From the NCBI GenBank assembly GCA_913058395.1, contig CAJXQI010000006.1, positions 124,001-188,000 of the forward strand: DNA of 64,000 nt, given 5' to 3'. Positions 37,664 to 47,299 of the stretch are shown piece by piece; positions within the stretch are counted from its first letter, which is position 1, and every line of letters starts with the position of its first letter. Below the pieces are notes generated by a model. The model was not told the origin of the DNA and did not search any database. It saw only the letters and a list, made by a program, of their open reading frames with translations. The position numbers were made by a program, and so were the translations under genes. The DNA is from an uncultured Colwellia sp. Lineage in GTDB: Bacteria; Pseudomonadota; Gammaproteobacteria; Enterobacterales; Alteromonadaceae.

Positions 37664-39922
37664 ATGAGCTATCAGGTTTTAGCAAGAAAGTGGCGTCCAA
37701 AATCCTTTAATGAATTAATGGGACAAGAGCATGTTGTTACTGTATTAGTTAATGCGTTAACACAGCAAAGATTGCATCATGCCTATTTATTTACCGGAAC
37801 TCGTGGTGTTGGTAAAACTACCATCGCCAGAATTTTTGCTAAAAGCCTAAATTGTGAACAAGGTGTCACTGCAACACCTTGTGGCATATGTGATGCCTGC
37901 GTTGATATTGACCAAGGGAAATTTGTTGATTTACTTGAAATAGATGCGGCGTCGAAAACAAAAGTAGATGATACTCGAGAAATATTGGATAACGTTCAAT
38001 ATGCGCCTACTCGTGGCCGCTATAAAGTTTACCTTATAGATGAAGTTCATATGCTTTCTCGCAGCAGTTTTAACGCATTACTTAAAACGCTCGAAGAACC
38101 ACCAGAACACGTTAAGTTTATATTGGCGACCACAGACCCACAAAAATTACCTGTTACCGTACTTTCTCGTTGTTTACAGTTTCATCTTAAAGCACTAACG
38201 ATAACGCAAATTAGTGATAAGATTTGTGAAATTTTGACTAATGAAGCGATAAGTTTTGATGATGATGCCATTGCTTTATTAGCGAAAGCTGCCCGTGGTA
38301 GTATGCGAGATTGCTTAAGTTTAACCGATCAGAGTATTGCTCAAGGCGATGGCGCTATTAGTCGCAATGATGTCCAGCAAATGCTTGGCGGAGTAGACCG
38401 TGATTGGGTTTACAAAATTGTTATTGCCTTATTAAAACAAGATTCGACAGCATTAATGCAATTATCACTAGAAATTGCATCATATGCGCCAAGTTATAGT
38501 CGTTTGTCTGCAGAATTACTACAGCTATTACACCAAGTAGCAATGGCACAGGTTGTTGAAACAAACTTTAGTTTGTCGATTGAATATCAAAATATGCTGA
38601 AGCAATTTTGCCAATTAATGTCACCTGAAGATGTGCAGCTATATTATCAAATTGTTTTAAATGCCCGCAAAGATTTACCTTATGCTGACGATGAGCAAGC
38701 GGCATTCGATATGATGTTATTGAGGTTGTTAGCATTTAAACCTGTAACTAATAATCTAAAATTACCAGAAAATAACGCCAATTTATCACAAAAGAAAAAT
38801 CAAACAATTGAGCTTTTTGAGGGCATTATTTTTCCAGAAAGAAGTACCCAACAAGAGAATCAGCATAAGCAAGAAAATAAACTAGTAATTAGCGACGAAC
38901 AAAGTATTGTTCCTGATTTTGCATCATCATCGCCATCATCAGAAATGGATAATTCGGTAGTTAATGAACAAATTACAAGTCATGATGTTTCACCTGAACA
39001 ATTAGCAGAGCGTAATACGCGATTAAATGTTGAGAATAACGAGAATGCTCAACTAAGTGTTGAGCGCAGTGATAATGCCCAAGCAGATGGTGAAATACTA
39101 ACATCAGCTACAACAAATGATGCTTTAAACAATGAAATGTTGGCAATTGAGCAACAAGCTGATGCACTCGAAAATACTGTAGAGTTATCGCCAAATGAGC
39201 CAGTTTTAGTACAAGGTAATAATGAAACCAATTTAACTGAGCCAAATATAGTTGAACCTATCGAAAGGCAACAAGCTTCATTTGAGTCACCTGTTGCTGC
39301 GGCAATTGCAACTCGAAACATGCTCCGAAGTCGTAAGAAATCTTTGGAGGATGGCGAAAAAAAGTCTAGTGGCGCAACTATGCGTCAATCGCTAAGTCAG
39401 GTCGATAATAATGCAGATGAGGCTAAAGAAAGCTCGGTAAATGTTAGTAATAATCAGGCAAACGTTCCTGACTTGTCAACTGTACCTGAGCAACCTTATA
39501 GCGAAGATGTTATTGATCCTGCGACCATCAAGCGAGCAAACCAAGTTGATAGATGGGCGCACATGATTGACAGTATGTCGTTAATTGCACGGTTACGACA
39601 GTTAGCTATTCATGCAACAATTGATGAAACGTCTACAGACGATTTATTGATCTTACAACTAGATCAATCAATAAAACATTTAAACAGTGATGCGGCTCAT
39701 AAGCAACTAGGCGAGCGCATCTCTGAATATTTACAGCGACCGGTGACAGTTGAGCTAAATATAGTTGAAAAGACTGTTGCAGATCCCTATCAAATTCAAT
39801 CTGATATTAATAGCAAACGTTATGATTACGCGAAGCAAGTGCTCGCAGAAGATGAGATAGTGATAGCGTTGCAAGAACAATTTCAAGCTGAGCTTGATCA
39901 AGAAACCATCGTAGCGCGTTAA
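37664..39922 (+). CDS. dnaX: DNA polymerase III subunit tau (and gamma by frameshift)
   Basis: Clamp-loader ATPase of 752 residues (E. coli tau 643). The N-terminal AAA+ region has GTRGVGKTT (about 45-53), zinc-binding Cys in CGICDACVDI, the DEVHML box and the SRC sensor (LSRCLQF). A poorly conserved linker rich in Asn, Gln, Glu and Ser (about 365-600) separates it from the C-terminal domain (about 630-752) that binds polymerase alpha and DnaB. The linker accounts for the extra length. A complete -1 frameshift signal at 39346-39387 should give a gamma form of about 568 residues. Confidence 0.96.
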   Translation: MSYQVLARKWRPKSFNELMGQEHVVTVLVNALTQQRLHHAYLFTGTRGVGKTTIARIFAKSLNCEQGVTATPCGICDACVDIDQGKFVDLLEIDAASKTKVDDTREILDNVQYAPTRGRYKVYLIDEVHMLSRSSFNALLKTLEEPPEHVKFILATTDPQKLPVTVLSRCLQFHLKALTITQISDKICEILTNEAISFDDDAIALLAKAARGSMRDCLSLTDQSIAQGDGAISRNDVQQMLGGVDRDWVYKIVIALLKQDSTALMQLSLEIASYAPSYSRLSAELLQLLHQVAMAQVVETNFSLSIEYQNMLKQFCQLMSPEDVQLYYQIVLNARKDLPYADDEQAAFDMMLLRLLAFKPVTNNLKLPENNANLSQKKNQTIELFEGIIFPERSTQQENQHKQENKLVISDEQSIVPDFASSSPSSEMDNSVVNEQITSHDVSPEQLAERNTRLNVENNENAQLSVERSDNAQADGEILTSATTNDALNNEMLAIEQQADALENTVELSPNEPVLVQGNNETNLTEPNIVEPIERQQASFESPVAAAIATRNMLRSRKKSLEDGEKKSSGATMRQSLSQVDNNADEAKESSVNVSNNQANVPDLSTVPEQPYSEDVIDPATIKRANQVDRWAHMIDSMSLIARLRQLAIHATIDETSTDDLLILQLDQSIKHLNSDAAHKQLGERISEYLQRPVTVELNIVEKTVADPYQIQSDINSKRYDYAKQVLAEDEIVIALQEQFQAELDQETIVAR
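39346..39387 (+). other. Programmed -1 frameshift cassette in dnaX
   Basis: Three elements are in register. A Shine-Dalgarno-like GGAGG lies at 39346-39350. The slippery heptamer A-AAA-AAG at 39358-39364 follows, with AAA and AAG being zero-frame codons 566-567. After a 5-base spacer there is a stem-loop, TGGCGCA (39370-39376) with TGCGTCA (39381-39387), one G-U pair and a 4-base loop. After slippage the next codons are GTC and TAG, so gamma would end in Val-568. Confidence 0.88.
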
Positions 39923-39988
39923 TCGTTACTTGAATTTTTAGCCGTTAACATCTATCTTTGGCGGCATATTACTTTTGGAGTGAAAATT

Positions 39989-40315
39989 ATGATGAAAGGT
40001 GGCATGGGCAACTTAATGAAACAAGCCCAACAAATGCAAGCAAAAATGGCTAAAGCACAAGAAGAGCTAGCTACAATGGAAGTTACAGGTGAATCAGGTG
40101 CAGGCATGGTTAAAGTAACCATGACAGGTAACCACAATGTTCGTCGTGTTGCTATTGATGACAGCCTTATGGAAGACGACAAAGACATGTTGGAAGACTT
40201 AATTGCTGCAGCTACTAATGACGCTGTTCGTCGCGTTGAAGAGCAAAATAAAGAGAAAATGGGCGCTTTAACTGGTGGCATGCAAATGCCTCCAGGGATG
40301 AAAATGCCGTTCTAA
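39989..40315 (+). CDS. ybaB: YbaB/EbfC nucleoid-associated protein
   Basis: DNA-binding protein of 108 residues. The start is placed at the ATG at 39989, 8 bases after GGAG; a GTG at 39980 overlaps that site. The protein reads like E. coli YbaB throughout: [56 protein letters not shown] and the ending PPGMKMPF. It follows dnaX by 66 bp. recR, the usual next gene, is absent and a terminator stands in its place. Confidence 0.95.
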   Translation: MMKGGMGNLMKQAQQMQAKMAKAQEELATMEVTGESGAGMVKVTMTGNHNVRRVAIDDSLMEDDKDMLEDLIAAATNDAVRRVEEQNKEKMGALTGGMQMPPGMKMPF

Positions 40316-40333
40316 ATTAGACATTATTAAAAG

Positions 40334-40358
40334 TAGCGCCTTCTGGCGCTATTTTTTT
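40334..40358 (+). terminator. Terminator of apt-dnaX-ybaB
   Basis: TAGCGCC (40334-40340), loop TTCT, GGCGCTA (40345-40351), then T7. Confidence 0.92.
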
Positions 40359-40380
40359 GCCTGAATTACAAGGTACCAAA

Positions 40381-40408
40381 TAGACATTTTGTGATGGAAT
40401 AACATAAT
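40381..40408 (+). promoter_or_regulatory. Candidate sigma-70 promoter of an orphan transcript
   Basis: TAGACA (40381-40386) and CATAAT (40403-40408) are separated by 16 bp; each matches its consensus at five of six positions. No gene follows before the next terminator. Confidence 0.5.
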
Positions 40409-40414
40409 CCACTC

Positions 40415-40516
40415 TTTAGGTCTGGGTTACTTTATAGAGGCGTTGCATACTACTAATGCAGAAGTGCGGAAAGTCTAGATAGTTAGCCGCTAAGTTAATT
40501 CTTAGCGGCTTTTTTA
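40415..40516 (+). ncRNA. Candidate small RNA between ybaB and metA
   Basis: A transcript from the promoter at 40381 would start near 40415 and end at a clear intrinsic terminator: AGCCGCTAAG (40485-40494), 6-base loop, CTTAGCGGCT (40501-40510), T tract to 40515. That gives an RNA of about 100 bases. A small internal hairpin (TGCAT/ATGCA around 40445-40460) is visible. No start codon with a Shine-Dalgarno sequence and open frame was found inside. It does not carry the SRP RNA loop or any other family signature I know. Existence is inferred from promoter plus terminator alone. Confidence 0.4.
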
Positions 40517-40612
40517 ATTCTCAATTAGTCAATAAATACTGATGCTGAGCATATAAGATGTTTGAATTCCGAGTAAAAAATCAATATGGTTCTAATGTAT
40601 AATTAAATATCT

Positions 40613-40639
40613 AGACGTCTATACGTTTAGGTGTTGACA
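40613..40639 (+). promoter_or_regulatory. MetJ-type operator and promoter upstream of metA
   Basis: AGACGTCT at 40613-40620 is a perfect met box, and the next 8 bp (ATACGTTT) match at six of eight positions, giving the tandem pair to which MetJ dimers bind. TTGACA at 40634-40639 follows and may be the -35; the -10 is less clear (CATTAT at 40659). The site is 128 bp before the metA ATG. Confidence 0.75.
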
Positions 40640-40747
40640 TATCTAGAAATCCAAGTCACATTATAGGGAGAGATAAATAGCAAAGAAGTCAGGCTGTTTT
40701 TCAGCATTATTTTATACTTAAAGAACATTAGGAATTAGGTTAGCCCC

Positions 40748-41698
40748 ATGCCCATTAAAATCCCCAATGAATTGCCCGCTTTAACGGTATTAGACAATGA
40801 AAACATTTTTGTAATGTCTGAGCACCGTGCAGCGAATCAAGAAATTCGTCCAATGAAGGTGGCTATTCTTAACCTAATGCCTAATAAGATTAAAACTGAG
40901 GTGCAAATTCTTCGCATGTTGGCTAATACGCCGCTGCAAATAAATGTAGAGTTTGTTCGAATTCATGCTAACGAATCTAAAAATACTCCTCAGGCACATT
41001 TAGATAACTTTTATCGCTTGTTCGATGATATTAAAGACAAGCAATATGACGGCTTGATTATCACAGGTGCGCCATTGGCATTACTTGATTATCAGCAAGT
41101 TACGTTTTGGGACAAGATCTGTGAAGTATTTGATTGGGCAGAAAAAAATGTTACTTCTACGATGTTTTCTTGTTGGGCTGCACATGCTGCACTTTACCAT
41201 CACTATGGTTTGAAACGACACTTACGCGAGCAAAAGCTTTCTGGTGTTTATCGTCATCGCTGCTTAAAGCCAAAAGAGCAGTTAACTCGTGGCTTTGATG
41301 AAAGTTTTAATGTGCCACATTCTCGTTATGGCTATATCGAAAAAACGGACTATCAGACACTAGATAATTTGGAAATATTAGCTGAGTCGGCTGATGCCGG
41401 GGTTTATTTGGTTGCAAGTAAAAATAAGCAACAAGTGTACTTAACAGGGCACCCTGAGTATGACGCATCAACACTGAGTGAAGAATATTTTCGTGATCTA
41501 GAATCAGGCGTAGCTGCTGTCATTCCTGATAGCTATTTTGCTGATAATGACCCTAGTGCTGAAACCGCTAATACTTGGCGCAGCCATGGCAGCTTATTAT
41601 TTACCAACTGGCTAAATTATTACGTCTACCAAATTACACCGTATCAATTAGATGCCGATCATATTCAAGCAATTCACCCAGGAAATTCTCGTGGCTAA
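40748..41698 (+). CDS. metA: Homoserine O-succinyltransferase
   Basis: First committed enzyme of methionine synthesis, 316 residues (E. coli 309). The catalytic Cys lies in [17 protein letters not shown], the His-Glu pair in [28 protein letters not shown] and SGVYRHRCL are also family hallmarks. At the GAPL-x-LL position that is thought to separate succinyl-CoA (Gly) from acetyl-CoA (Glu) users, this protein has Ala; being small it fits succinyl-CoA better, an inference. The end overlaps metH by 8 bases. Confidence 0.94.
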   Translation: MPIKIPNELPALTVLDNENIFVMSEHRAANQEIRPMKVAILNLMPNKIKTEVQILRMLANTPLQINVEFVRIHANESKNTPQAHLDNFYRLFDDIKDKQYDGLIITGAPLALLDYQQVTFWDKICEVFDWAEKNVTSTMFSCWAAHAALYHHYGLKRHLREQKLSGVYRHRCLKPKEQLTRGFDESFNVPHSRYGYIEKTDYQTLDNLEILAESADAGVYLVASKNKQQVYLTGHPEYDASTLSEEYFRDLESGVAAVIPDSYFADNDPSAETANTWRSHGSLLFTNWLNYYVYQITPYQLDADHIQAIHPGNSRG

Positions 41699-44600
41699 GC
41701 AAGTAAACTCAAATCTAAATATTGGTTCAAGCAGCCAATTAGGCACGCAAGTGACATTATCTTCATCTTATAGCTTGTTGCAGGCACAGCTAGAAAAGCA
41801 CATTTTAATTTTGGATGGTGCTATGGGCACCATGATCCAAGCGTATAAGTTTGAAGAACAAGATTATCGTGGTGAGCAATTTGCTGATTGGCATTGCGAC
41901 GTTAAAGGCAACAACGATATGTTGGTGCTGACACAGCCTGATGTCATTAAAGCCATTCATCGCGAATATCTTGACGCCGGTGCTGACATTCTTGAAACCA
42001 ATACCTTTAACGCAACAACAATTGCCATGGCAGACTATGATATGGAAGTTCATAGTGCCGATATTAATTTAAAAGCGGCACAGTTAGCACGTGAAGTTGC
42101 TGATGAATTTACCAAGAAAAACCCAGATAGACCTCGTTTTGTTGCTGGTGTTTTAGGGCCAACCAACCGTACTTGTTCGATATCACCAGATGTTAACGAC
42201 CCAGCATATCGTAATGTCACTTTTGATCAGTTAAAAGATGCTTATATTGAATCGACCAATGCTTTGCTTGACGGTGGCAGTGATATCATTTTAATTGAAA
42301 CGATATTTGATACCCTTAATGCTAAAGCCGCCATTTTTGCTGTTGAAACAGTTTTTGAAACACGTGGTGAGCGTTTTCCTGTCATGATTTCAGGCACCAT
42401 TACTGATGCCTCAGGGCGAACGTTATCTGGGCAAACCACCGAAGCCTTTTATAATTCACTTCGTCATGCAAAACCCATTTCATTTGGTCTTAACTGTGCG
42501 CTAGGTCCGGTTGAATTACGTCAATATGTCGAAGAACTCAGCCGTATATCTGATGTTGCGGTATCTGCCCACCCTAATGCTGGCTTACCCAATGCTTTTG
42601 GTGAGTATGACTTTACCGTTGAAGATATGGATAAGCACGTTGCTGAGTGGGCAAGTTCTGGCTTTTTAAATATTATTGGTGGTTGTTGTGGTACCACGCC
42701 GGCACATATTAAAGGTATGGCTGAGGCGGTTGCTAACATTATTCCACGTGAAATTAAGCCAAGAGAAATTGCTTGTCGTCTATCTGGGTTAGAAGCGTTA
42801 ACCATTAAGGATGATACTTTATTTGTTAATGTCGGTGAGCGAACTAATGTTACCGGTTCTGCCATTTTTAAACGTTTAATCACCGAGGAAAACTACGATC
42901 AAGCGATTGCTGTTGCGTTGCAGCAAGTCGAAAATGGCGCGCAAGTTATTGATATCAATATGGATGAAGGCATGTTGGACTCAAAAGCCGCCATGGTGCG
43001 CTTTTTAAACCTTATTGCCGGTGAGCCAGATATCGCGAAAGTACCAATTATGCTTGATTCTTCTAAATGGGATATTTTGGAAGAAGGTTTAAAGTGTATA
43101 CAAGGTAAAGGTGTTGTTAACTCGATAAGTTTGAAAGAAGGCGAAGACAATTTCCGAGAGCAAGCAGAATTACTACGTCGTTATGGCGCAGCTGTTATTG
43201 TTATGGCATTTGATGAAACAGGCCAAGCCGATACACGAGAGCGCAAGTTTGAAATCTGTCAGCGCGCTTATCATATTCTGGTCAATGAAATTGGTTATCC
43301 AGCAGAAGATATTATCTTTGATCCGAATATTTTTGCGGTTGCAACCGGTATTGATGAACACAATAACTACGCCCGAGACTTTATTGAAGCGGTTGCTGAT
43401 ATTAAGCAAAATTTACCGCATGCAATGATTTCAGGTGGAGTGTCCAATGTCTCATTTTCATTTCGTGGCAATAACCCGGTACGTGAAGCCATTCATGCTG
43501 TGTTTCTTTACCATGCGATAAAAAATGGCATGGATATGGGCATTGTTAATGCTGGTCAGCTAGCCATTTATTCCGATATTCCTGACAATTTACGTTTAGC
43601 GGTTGAAGACGTTATTCAAAATTCTGATGATGGCGCAACTGAGCGTTTATTAGATGTTGCCGAGGAATATCGTGGGCAAGCGGGCAGTAAAAATAATAAG
43701 GCCGATTTAACTTGGCGTGAATTACCGGTTAAAAAGCGCTTAGAGTATTCATTAGTAAAAGGTATTAATGAGTTTATTGTTGAAGACACAGAAGCCGCAC
43801 GATTAGAAGCTACTAGACCGCTCGATGTTATCGAAGGGCCATTGATGGATGGCATGAATGTGGTTGGTGATTTATTCGGTGCTGGTGAAATGTTCTTACC
43901 GCAAGTGGTTAAGTCAGCACGAGTAATGAAACAAGCGGTAGCACATTTAAATCCTTTTATTGAAGCTGAAAAAACCGAAGTGAAATCTAACGGTAAAGTA
44001 CTACTAGCAACGGTAAAAGGTGATGTTCATGATATTGGTAAAAATATTGTTGGCGTAGTTTTGCAGTGTAACAATTACGATATTATTGATTTAGGTGTGA
44101 TGGTGTCATGTGAAGATATTTTACGTGTTGCTCGTGAAGAAAAAGTAGATATTATCGGCTTGTCAGGCTTGATCACGCCATCACTTGATGAAATGGTTCA
44201 TGTCGCTAAGGAAATGAAACGACAAGAATTTGATTTACCGCTTCTTATTGGTGGCGCGACAACATCTAAAGCGCATACCGCAGTTAAAATTGAACCACAA
44301 TTTCAGCACCCCGTTGTTTACGTGCCTAACGCTTCACGTTCAGTATCAGTGGTGAGCACGCTATTATCTGAAGAAAACAAAGCCGCCTTTGTTGAGCGAC
44401 AAAAAGCAGAATATGTAAAAGTGCGTGAGCGCCATTATAAAAAAGGCCCACGTTCAAGTTTAATTCCATTGTCGGAAGCTAGAGCTAATGCCACGCCAAT
44501 TAGTTTTGAGGAATATACCCCTAAAGTTCCTAATAAGCTTGGTGTTACGGTATTGGACAGTATCGATTTAAATATCGTTAGAAACTATATTGATTGGACG

Positions 44601-45443
44601 CCGTTTTTTATGACTTGGCAGTTGTCCGGTAAATATCCCTTGATCCTTCGTCATGAAGTTGTCGGTGAAGAGGCCACTAAGTTATTTAATGATGCTAATG
44701 CCATGTTAGATGATGTTGTTAATAATAAAAAGTTAACGGCAAAAGCGGTGTTTGGTCTATTTCCTGCAAACCGTGAACAAGACGATTTACAGCTTTATAC
44801 GGATGAATCGCGTACTGAGCCGTTAATGAAATTACACCAGTTGCGTCAGCAAAGTAAGAAACCTGCAGGGCAATATAACCGCTGTTTAGCTGATTATGTT
44901 GCTGATAAAGCCTCTGGTATTGATGATTACATTGGCGCGTTTGCAGTCTCTGCAGGTTTTGGCGTTGAAGCATTAGTAAAAGCTTTTGATGCAGACCATG
45001 ACGATTACAATAGTATTTTAATTAAAGCGGTTGCCGATAGATTAGCTGAAGCGAGTGCTGAATACCTTCACGAACAAATTCGTAAAGACTATTGGGGCTA
45101 CGCTCCTGATGAAAATTTAAATAACGATAGTTTAATACGAGAACAATACCAAGGGATACGACCAGCACCAGGGTATCCTGCCTGTCCTGAACATACTGAA
45201 AAGGGTTTGCTGTGGGAGTTACTTAATGTTGAAGAAAATATTGGTATGGAACTAACATCAAGCTTTGCGATGTGGCCAGGTGCCGCTGTTAGTGGTTGGT
45301 ATTTCGCTCACCCTGAATCAAAATACTTTGCGGTAGCGAAAGTTGCCCAAGACCAAGTCGAAAATTACGCAGGGCGTAAAGAAATGACCATGCCACAAGC
45401 TGAGCGTTGGCTGTCAGCTAATTTAGATTATGAACCAAGTTAA
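41691..45443 (+). CDS. metH: Cobalamin-dependent methionine synthase
   Basis: Protein of 1250 residues from the GTG at 41691 (AGGAAA 5 bases upstream; an ATG at 41652 inside metA is less likely). Modules in order: homocysteine-binding domain (about 35-350, [11 protein letters not shown] and zinc ligands in GGCCGTTP), methyltetrahydrofolate domain (about 380-650, [13 protein letters not shown]), B12 cap and cobalamin domain with the ligand His in [17 protein letters not shown] (about 775), and the AdoMet reactivation domain at the C-terminus ([15 protein letters not shown], about 1160). The operon with metA puts two steps of one pathway together. Confidence 0.96.
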   Translation: MAKQVNSNLNIGSSSQLGTQVTLSSSYSLLQAQLEKHILILDGAMGTMIQAYKFEEQDYRGEQFADWHCDVKGNNDMLVLTQPDVIKAIHREYLDAGADILETNTFNATTIAMADYDMEVHSADINLKAAQLAREVADEFTKKNPDRPRFVAGVLGPTNRTCSISPDVNDPAYRNVTFDQLKDAYIESTNALLDGGSDIILIETIFDTLNAKAAIFAVETVFETRGERFPVMISGTITDASGRTLSGQTTEAFYNSLRHAKPISFGLNCALGPVELRQYVEELSRISDVAVSAHPNAGLPNAFGEYDFTVEDMDKHVAEWASSGFLNIIGGCCGTTPAHIKGMAEAVANIIPREIKPREIACRLSGLEALTIKDDTLFVNVGERTNVTGSAIFKRLITEENYDQAIAVALQQVENGAQVIDINMDEGMLDSKAAMVRFLNLIAGEPDIAKVPIMLDSSKWDILEEGLKCIQGKGVVNSISLKEGEDNFREQAELLRRYGAAVIVMAFDETGQADTRERKFEICQRAYHILVNEIGYPAEDIIFDPNIFAVATGIDEHNNYARDFIEAVADIKQNLPHAMISGGVSNVSFSFRGNNPVREAIHAVFLYHAIKNGMDMGIVNAGQLAIYSDIPDNLRLAVEDVIQNSDDGATERLLDVAEEYRGQAGSKNNKADLTWRELPVKKRLEYSLVKGINEFIVEDTEAARLEATRPLDVIEGPLMDGMNVVGDLFGAGEMFLPQVVKSARVMKQAVAHLNPFIEAEKTEVKSNGKVLLATVKGDVHDIGKNIVGVVLQCNNYDIIDLGVMVSCEDILRVAREEKVDIIGLSGLITPSLDEMVHVAKEMKRQEFDLPLLIGGATTSKAHTAVKIEPQFQHPVVYVPNASRSVSVVSTLLSEENKAAFVERQKAEYVKVRERHYKKGPRSSLIPLSEARANATPISFEEYTPKVPNKLGVTVLDSIDLNIVRNYIDWTPFFMTWQLSGKYPLILRHEVVGEEATKLFNDANAMLDDVVNNKKLTAKAVFGLFPANREQDDLQLYTDESRTEPLMKLHQLRQQSKKPAGQYNRCLADYVADKASGIDDYIGAFAVSAGFGVEALVKAFDADHDDYNSILIKAVADRLAEASAEYLHEQIRKDYWGYAPDENLNNDSLIREQYQGIRPAPGYPACPEHTEKGLLWELLNVEENIGMELTSSFAMWPGAAVSGWYFAHPESKYFAVAKVAQDQVENYAGRKEMTMPQAERWLSANLDYEPS

Positions 45444-45486
45444 GTTATATGTGAGCTACCTCAAAGCGCTTTGAGGTAGCTATAAC
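45444..45486. terminator. Large palindrome between convergent metH and radA
   Basis: AGCTACCTCAAAGC (45454-45467) is followed directly by its exact reverse complement (45468-45481), and GTTAT/ATAAC arms (45444-45448, 45482-45486) extend the structure around a 5-base bulge. Neither strand has a T run. Its place between converging genes suggests bidirectional termination or 3' end protection. Confidence 0.5.
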
Positions 45487-45521
45487 ATGATAGAAGTGGA
45501 TTGTAATCGCTAGCAGGGGAG

Positions 45522-46910
45522 TTACTTTATTAATTCAATTAACTCATGAATTGTTTTAACTGCGGTGATTTTTGCGCCTAAACCTTCCATTGATTTGTGG
45601 TAATTTCGAAATGGAATAAATATTTCTGAAAAGCCATGTTGCGCGGCTTCTTTAACTCGCGGTACACCACTATCAATAGGGCGTACATCGCCATTTAAGC
45701 TCAACTCACCCATAATACAAGTGGTTCGTGGGATAACAAATTCGTTTAAACTACTGAGCAGTGCAGTAACAAGTGCAAGATCAATACAAGTTTCCGACTC
45801 ATCAATTTTTAGACCGCCAACAATGTTAAAAAAAGTGTCATGGTAAATCTTTGTTTTTGTATGTTTACGCAAAATACCAGTGAGCATTTTGATACGGTTC
45901 ATATTCAAACCAACACAAACTCGTTGAGGAAACTCAGCTTCTGTTTCAGTCGTCAAACATTGAATTTCTAACAACAAATTCCGATTACCTTTACGTATAC
46001 AGGTAATTGCTGAGCCCGGAGATTCAGTTGTTGAGCCAGATAAAAATATTTCACTTGGGTTATCAACGCTGAGCATACCTTTTTCACACATTTTAAAAAT
46101 ACCAACGGTATCAATATCACCAAAACGGTTTTTGTTAGCACGTAGTGTACGTATTTGCCCGTCATTTGTGTCGATATGCAATAACGCATCGACAATATGA
46201 ACTAAGGTTTGAGGGCCGGCTATTTCATTGTTTTTATTAACATGAGCAATTAAAAACATGGTGACGTTATTTTGCTTACAGTATTGTGTTAAAGATTGTG
46301 CGGCACTTTTTACTTGAGAAGGAGAGCCAGGACTACCATTAGCATTTTCGGTCACTACTGCCTGAATTGAGTCAATGACAGCAAATTTAATTTGTTTCTT
46401 ATCCAATTCTTCAATGATTGCTTCAACACTAGTTTCCGACAATAGATAAAGTTCATCAGGGTTATAATCAAGCTTTAAACGTTGCACTCGGTTTTTAAAC
46501 TGTGAGAGAGATTCTTCCGCGGTACAATAAAGAGATGGCCTTAGTTTTGACATACGCGCCACTAAATCTGAAAGTAGTGTGGTTTTACCTGCTCCCGGAT
46601 CACCAGAAATAATATTGACGGAACCCGTAGTTACGCCACCACATAATACTCGGTCAAGCTCACCTATACCGGTAAGTTGCTTTTCTGCCTCAATAGATTC
46701 AATTTCGTTAATTTTCTTTGAGCCACCGCCAACACCACCTGCGTAACCGCCAACTGATGTACGATTACTACTTGAACCTTTGCTTTGGCTTGCTGAAACC
46801 TTCATTTCAGCCAATGTGTTCCAAGCACCACAGCGACATTGACCTTGCCAACGTGGGTAGTCCATTCCGCAGTCTGTACAGACAAATTGTAGTTTTGGTG
46901 CTTTTGCCAT
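45522..46910 (-). CDS. radA: DNA repair protein RadA
   Basis: RecA-like branch-migration helicase of 462 residues (E. coli 460). The N-terminal zinc finger FVCTDCGMDYPRWQGQCRCG is intact, Walker A GDPGAGKTTL lies at about 100, the RadA-specific KNRFG motif is present (ANKNRFGD), and a Lon-protease-like C-terminal domain (about 300-460) has GGLKIDESETCIDLAL and GELSLNGDVRPI. It acts in recombination intermediates processing. It stands alone, 79 bp from metH and convergent with it. Confidence 0.96.
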   Translation of the reverse strand: MAKAPKLQFVCTDCGMDYPRWQGQCRCGAWNTLAEMKVSASQSKGSSSNRTSVGGYAGGVGGGSKKINEIESIEAEKQLTGIGELDRVLCGGVTTGSVNIISGDPGAGKTTLLSDLVARMSKLRPSLYCTAEESLSQFKNRVQRLKLDYNPDELYLLSETSVEAIIEELDKKQIKFAVIDSIQAVVTENANGSPGSPSQVKSAAQSLTQYCKQNNVTMFLIAHVNKNNEIAGPQTLVHIVDALLHIDTNDGQIRTLRANKNRFGDIDTVGIFKMCEKGMLSVDNPSEIFLSGSTTESPGSAITCIRKGNRNLLLEIQCLTTETEAEFPQRVCVGLNMNRIKMLTGILRKHTKTKIYHDTFFNIVGGLKIDESETCIDLALVTALLSSLNEFVIPRTTCIMGELSLNGDVRPIDSGVPRVKEAAQHGFSEIFIPFRNYHKSMEGLGAKITAVKTIHELIELIK

Positions 46911-47299
46911 CTGAAATTCCTACTCTTTTACATGTTTTTTTTAATTATGCGTTGATGCTATAGTCAAAATTATGACAAACCATTGAACTTTATTCATATT
47001 TTATATTATTTTGTCAAACGACTTACTTTTCATTCGCCATGATAAAGCATTTTATCTAATACGGTTGGTTCTTCGTTACCATTTTTTCGAGGTAACACTA
47101 AATATTTGTTTTAATTCGGCTGAAATCATTGATATTTAGCTTGGGTGGTTGTAATAGGTATAATTCTTGCTTTGAATTAATTAATTATGTACTAATCGAC
47201 AATTATCTTAGTGCTGTTATAGTGTTATTTATTAAGGCACTTATACTAGATCAATATGCGATAAGTAGTTTTCTTTATTGTAAAGATATTAAAGCGTAA
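46911..47299. other. 390-bp divergent spacer between radA and the PilZ protein
   Basis: AT-rich spacer with no gene. A 6-bp inverted repeat GTTACC/GGTAAC (47075-47096) with a 10-base loop is the only structure noticed. Promoters for both divergent genes should be here but none stands out. Confidence 0.35.

Noticed and set aside
40415-40516. SRP 4.5S RNA (ffs) near dnaX
   Set aside because: The GGAAA-like fragment at 40468 lacks the conserved GGTCAGGTCCGGAAGGAAGCAGC-type loop and its pairing, so the element was left as an unassigned candidate RNA.
41652-41690. Upstream ATG start for metH inside metA
   Set aside because: No Shine-Dalgarno sequence precedes it, whereas the GTG at 41691 has AGGAAA at good spacing and gives a usual MetH length.
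44719-44973. Minus-strand frame inside metH
   Set aside because: Shadow of the metH coding sequence, without start signals or a recognisable product; the same applies to other antisense frames in argS, prfC, pstA and pit.
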